From the NCBI GenBank assembly GCA_027458945.1, contig DAIDOU010000204.1:1-6469 (forward strand): a DNA stretch of 6,469 nucleotides, given 5' to 3'. Positions within the stretch are counted from its first letter, which is position 1; every line of letters begins with the position of its first letter. The DNA comes from Acidobacteriota bacterium (GTDB lineage Bacteria; Acidobacteriota; Thermoanaerobaculia; Thermoanaerobaculales; Thermoanaerobaculaceae). Below, in pieces: positions 1 through 6,469 of this stretch. The position numbers and the translations under genes are program-made. The notes under the pieces were generated by a model. The model was given only the letters and a program-made list of their open reading frames with translations, ran no database searches and had not been told where the DNA came from.

Positions 1-3366
<3,366 letters not shown>

Positions 3367-3370
<4 letters not shown>

Positions 3371-3395
3371 CAGTTCGGCGGCGCTTGACTAGAAT
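3367..3395 (+). promoter_or_regulatory. Predicted sigma70-type promoter for the rpsL-rpsG-fusA (str) genes
   Basis: The -35 box TTGACA (3367-3372) matches consensus at 6 of 6 positions. A 17-base spacer (3373-3389), the optimal length, separates it from the -10 box TAGAAT (3390-3395), which matches 5 of 6. The TGA inside the -35 box is the rpoC stop codon, so the promoter sits at the gene junction. A start near A3402 is expected, with a short discriminator CTTCGG. That would give a leader of about 90 nt before rpsL. No extended -10 TGn and no AT-rich UP element are visible. Such a match is unlikely by chance in GC-rich DNA placed exactly here, but activity is inferred and not shown. Confidence 0.72.
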
Positions 3396-3405
3396 CTTCG
3401 GACTT

Positions 3406-3424
3406 CACCGGCTCGGAGCCGGTG
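3406..3424 (+). promoter_or_regulatory. Hairpin 1 of the rpsL leader
   Basis: CACCGGCTC (3406-3414) and GAGCCGGTG (3416-3424) are perfect inverted repeats around G3415. A realistic fold is 8 base pairs closed by a CGG triloop, or 7 pairs with a 5-base loop. It would lie at the extreme 5' end of a transcript starting near 3402. There is no following T-run, so it is not a standard intrinsic terminator. It could stabilise the mRNA 5' end or form part of a leader switch. Its 3' arm can alternatively pair with the loop of the next hairpin. Confidence 0.5.
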
Positions 3425-3436
3425 GTACCGCAACCG

Positions 3437-3464
3437 GGGCCAAGCACCGGAGCACGCTTGGCCC
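3437..3464 (+). promoter_or_regulatory. Hairpin 2 of the rpsL leader
   Basis: GGGCCAAGC (3437-3445) and GCTTGGCCC (3456-3464) form a perfect 9-bp stem around a 10-base loop (3446-3455). Only TTGCTGCC follows, so the U-tract expected of an intrinsic terminator is missing. ACCGG in the loop (3446-3450) is complementary to CCGGT at 3419-3423, the 3' arm of hairpin 1. The two elements could therefore form a pseudoknot or alternate with each other. Possible roles are ribosomal-protein autoregulation, attenuation of read-through from rpoC, or mRNA stability. None can be decided from the sequence alone. Confidence 0.5.
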
Positions 3465-3483
3465 TTGCTGCCTGGAGTCGAGA

Positions 3484-3487
3484 GAGG
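3484..3487 (+). promoter_or_regulatory. Shine-Dalgarno of rpsL
   Basis: GAGG within a purine run AGAGAGGAAA lies 5 bases before ATG 3493. It fixes the start of S12 at the conserved MPTIAQL N-terminus. The reading frame is open far upstream through rpoC in another frame, but that upstream part is a shadow and not S12 sequence. Confidence 0.85.
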
Positions 3488-3492
3488 AAACG

Positions 3493-3879
3493 ATGCCGAC
3501 GATCGCGCAACTGGTCCGCAAGGGACGCCAAAAGCTCGAGGTCAAGACCAAGAGCCCGGCCCTGAAATCATCCCCGCAAAAGCGCGGAGTCTGCACCCGC
3601 GTGTACACCACGACCCCGAAGAAGCCGAACTCGGCGCTGCGGAAGGTCGCGCGCGTGCGCCTGACCAACGGCATCGAGGTGACGACGTACATCCCCGGCG
3701 AAGGGCACAACCTGCAGGAGCACTCGGTCGTGCTCATCAGGGGTGGCCGCGTGAAGGACCTGCCGGGCGTGCGCTACCACATCATCCGCGGCGTGGTGGA
3801 CGCCCAGGGCGTCTCGGGCCGCAACCAGAGCCGCTCGAAGTACGGTACGAAGCGGCAGAAGCAGCAGGGGAGGGCGTAG
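3493..3879 (+). CDS. rpsL: 30S ribosomal protein S12
   Basis: S12 sits at the decoding centre of the 30S subunit, contacts 16S helices 27 and 44, and influences tRNA selection accuracy. The 128-residue product is close to the 124 of E. coli and is complete, with the usual start MPTIAQLVRKGR. The conserved TTTPKKPNSALRKVARVRL loop (about 39-57) and the GRVKDLPGVRYH loop (85-96) are intact. Lys43 and Lys88, the positions where changes commonly give streptomycin resistance, are wild type. Asp89 in KDLPG matches the residue methylthiolated by RimO in E. coli. The C-terminal tail is basic (SRSKYGTKRQKQQGRA) and slightly longer than in E. coli. It begins about 120 bases after rpoC and ends 3 bases before rpsG, so it is probably cotranscribed and translationally coupled with rpsG. 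Identification is certain. Confidence 0.99.
   Translation: MPTIAQLVRKGRQKLEVKTKSPALKSSPQKRGVCTRVYTTTPKKPNSALRKVARVRLTNGIEVTTYIPGEGHNLQEHSVVLIRGGRVKDLPGVRYHIIRGVVDAQGVSGRNQSRSKYGTKRQKQQGRA
3869..3873 (+). promoter_or_regulatory. Shine-Dalgarno of rpsG, embedded in the rpsL end
   Basis: GGAGG, inside the longer run AGGGGAGGG, lies 9 bases before ATG 3883 and upstream of the rpsL stop (3877-3879). Ribosomes finishing S12 cover this site, which fits translational coupling of S7 to S12. Confidence 0.85.
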
Positions 3880-3882
3880 TCC

Positions 3883-4353
3883 ATGCCGCGCCGCCGTTAC
3901 ATCGCCAAGCGCGAGGTCCTTCCGGATCCCGTCTACAACTCGCAGCTCGTGACCCGCTTCATCAACTCGATCCTGCGCCAGGGGAAGAGGAGCACCGCCG
4001 AAAGCATCTTCTACGGTGCGCTCGACGTCATCCAGGCGAAGACGCAGGACGACCCGCTCAAGGTGTTCAAGCGGGCGATGGACAACGTCAAACCGCAGCT
4101 CGAGGTCAAGTCCAGGCGCGTCGGCGGCTCGACCTACCAGGTGCCGGTCGAGGTGCCCCCGGGGCGGCAGCTGTCGCTGTCGATCCGCTGGCTCATCGAC
4201 TTCGCCAAGGCGCGCGGCGAGAAGTCGATGGTCGACAAGCTCGCCGGCGAGTTCATGGACGCGGCCAACAACCGCGGCGGCGCGATGAAGAAGAAGGACG
4301 ACACGCACCGGATGGCCGAGGCCAACAAGGCGTTCAGCCATTACCGGTGGTAG
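3883..4353 (+). CDS. rpsG: 30S ribosomal protein S7
   Basis: S7 is a primary 16S rRNA-binding protein that nucleates assembly of the 30S head and lies near the E-site and mRNA exit channel. The 156-residue length is the standard for bacterial S7. E. coli K-12 has a longer C-terminus that is absent here. Conserved features are the basic start MPRRRYIAKR, LPDPVYNSQLV (13-23), GKRSTAESIFYGAL (34-47), the strongly conserved KSRRVGGSTYQVPVEV (76-91), and the end HRMAEANKAFSHYRW (142-156). The start is fixed by this N-terminus and by a strong Shine-Dalgarno. Only three bases separate it from rpsL. In E. coli S7 represses its own operon by binding a long rpsL-rpsG intercistronic RNA, which cannot exist in that form here. 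No irregularity in the protein itself. Identification is certain. Confidence 0.99.
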   Translation: MPRRRYIAKREVLPDPVYNSQLVTRFINSILRQGKRSTAESIFYGALDVIQAKTQDDPLKVFKRAMDNVKPQLEVKSRRVGGSTYQVPVEVPPGRQLSLSIRWLIDFAKARGEKSMVDKLAGEFMDAANNRGGAMKKKDDTHRMAEANKAFSHYRW

Positions 4354-4423
4354 CGGGCAGTTCGAAACGCACGACCGGCAGCCGGCCGCAGGGCTGACGG
4401 CGCAGAGCAGAGAGAGAAACAGG

Positions 4424-4442
4424 AAAGGCCGAAAGGTTCTTT
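4424..4442 (+). promoter_or_regulatory. GNRA-tetraloop hairpin at the fusA ribosome-binding region
   Basis: AAAGGCC (4424-4430), loop GAAA (4431-4434), then GGTT-C-TTT (4435-4442) can form seven pairs, two of them G-U, with C4439 bulged. The stem occludes the nearest Shine-Dalgarno-like run, AAAGG (4432-4436), which lies 12 bases from ATG 4449, rather far. Another purine core, AGG (4421-4423), is 25 bases away linearly but only 6 bases from the start if the 19-base hairpin is folded. The fold is predicted by eye and is weaker than the rpsL leader hairpins. Confidence 0.4.
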
Positions 4443-4446
4443 GACA
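4435..4446 (+). promoter_or_regulatory. boxA-like antitermination motif (tentative)
   Basis: GGTTCTTTGACA resembles the boxA elements of rRNA leaders: E. coli TGCTCTTTAACA matches 9 of 12, and the Bacillus-type TGTTCTTTGAAA, recalled from general knowledge, matches 10 of 12. BoxA RNA binds NusB with NusE (ribosomal protein S10). It lies directly before the fusA ATG, which is an unusual place, so chance similarity or a translation-enhancing A/U-rich start region are serious alternatives. Confidence 0.3.
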
Positions 4447-4448
4447 AA

Positions 4449-6469
<2,021 letters not shown>

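Larger units (their letters stand above)
4354..4448 (+). other. rpsG-fusA intergenic region
   Basis: These 95 bases hold no gene. The first half is GC-rich with small overlapping inverted repeats: CCGGC (4375-4379) with GCCGG (4381-4385), or alternatively CAGCC (4379-4383) with GGCTG (4392-4396). The middle (4402-4428) is an almost pure A/G run with C interruptions. The last 25 bases contain a tetraloop hairpin and a boxA-like motif. There is no convincing terminator (no T-run), so transcription very likely continues into fusA. I find no promoter here either: the TTGACA at 4441 has no partner -10 box. Confidence 0.7.

Noticed and set aside
3385..3390. TTGACT as a second -35 box in the rpoC-rpsL gap
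   Set aside because: No -10-like hexamer follows at 16-18 bases (CCGGCT region). The overlapping TTGACA-N17-TAGAAT is far better.
3437..3470. Intrinsic terminator for rpoC
   Set aside because: The 9-bp stem is strong, but the sequence after it is TTGCTGCC and lacks a T-run; a Rho-independent stop is therefore not supported.
3493..3879. Streptomycin-resistance type S12
   Set aside because: Lys43 and Lys88 and the loops around them are wild type.
4441..4446. TTGACA before fusA as a -35 promoter box
   Set aside because: The hexamer 17 bases downstream is CCCCTG and nothing like TATAAT is found at nearby spacings; the position would also put the start inside fusA.

Overview
The window is an ordinary, highly conserved block of core transcription and translation genes, all on the + strand. 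In order they are the 3' four-fifths of rpoC (RNA polymerase beta' subunit), complete rpsL (ribosomal protein S12), complete rpsG (ribosomal protein S7), and fusA (elongation factor G) without its last few codons. This is the junction between the rpoBC and str operons. I see no mobile element, CRISPR array, tRNA or rRNA gene, phage gene, pseudogene or unfamiliar protein, and nothing that looks like a previously undescribed system.

Organism: the DNA is clearly GC-rich and codons mostly end in G or C. The beta' subunit carries a large insertion of about 180 residues in its trigger loop (SI3 type). That insertion is typical of Gram-negative lineages and argues against Actinobacteria or Firmicutes. 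The direct rpoC-rpsL-rpsG-fusA order and the flavour of the S12 and EF-G tails suggest Acidobacteriota, or another deep, GC-rich Gram-negative phylum such as Myxococcota-like deltaproteobacteria, Rokubacteria or Gemmatimonadota. This placement is a low-confidence inference.

Layout: 1-3370 is rpoC, entering at about residue 277 of the E. coli protein. 3371-3492 is an intergenic region with a near-consensus sigma70-type promoter, whose -35 box overlaps the rpoC stop codon, followed by a leader of about 90 nt with two strong GC-rich hairpins. 3493-3879 is rpsL. Three bases separate it from rpsG (3883-4353), whose Shine-Dalgarno lies inside the rpsL end. 4354-4448 is a structured 95-nt gap with a GNRA-loop hairpin and a boxA-like motif just before fusA (4449 to the window end).

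How they work together: beta' is half of the RNA polymerase catalytic centre. S12 and S7 are 30S proteins of the decoding site and the head, and EF-G drives translocation. The spacing suggests that rpsL and rpsG are translationally coupled. The str genes can probably be transcribed both by read-through from rpoBC and from their own promoter at 3367-3395. The parts worth a second look are regulatory: that promoter, the rpsL leader, the lack of room for an E. coli-style S7 feedback site between rpsL and rpsG, and the fusA leader.
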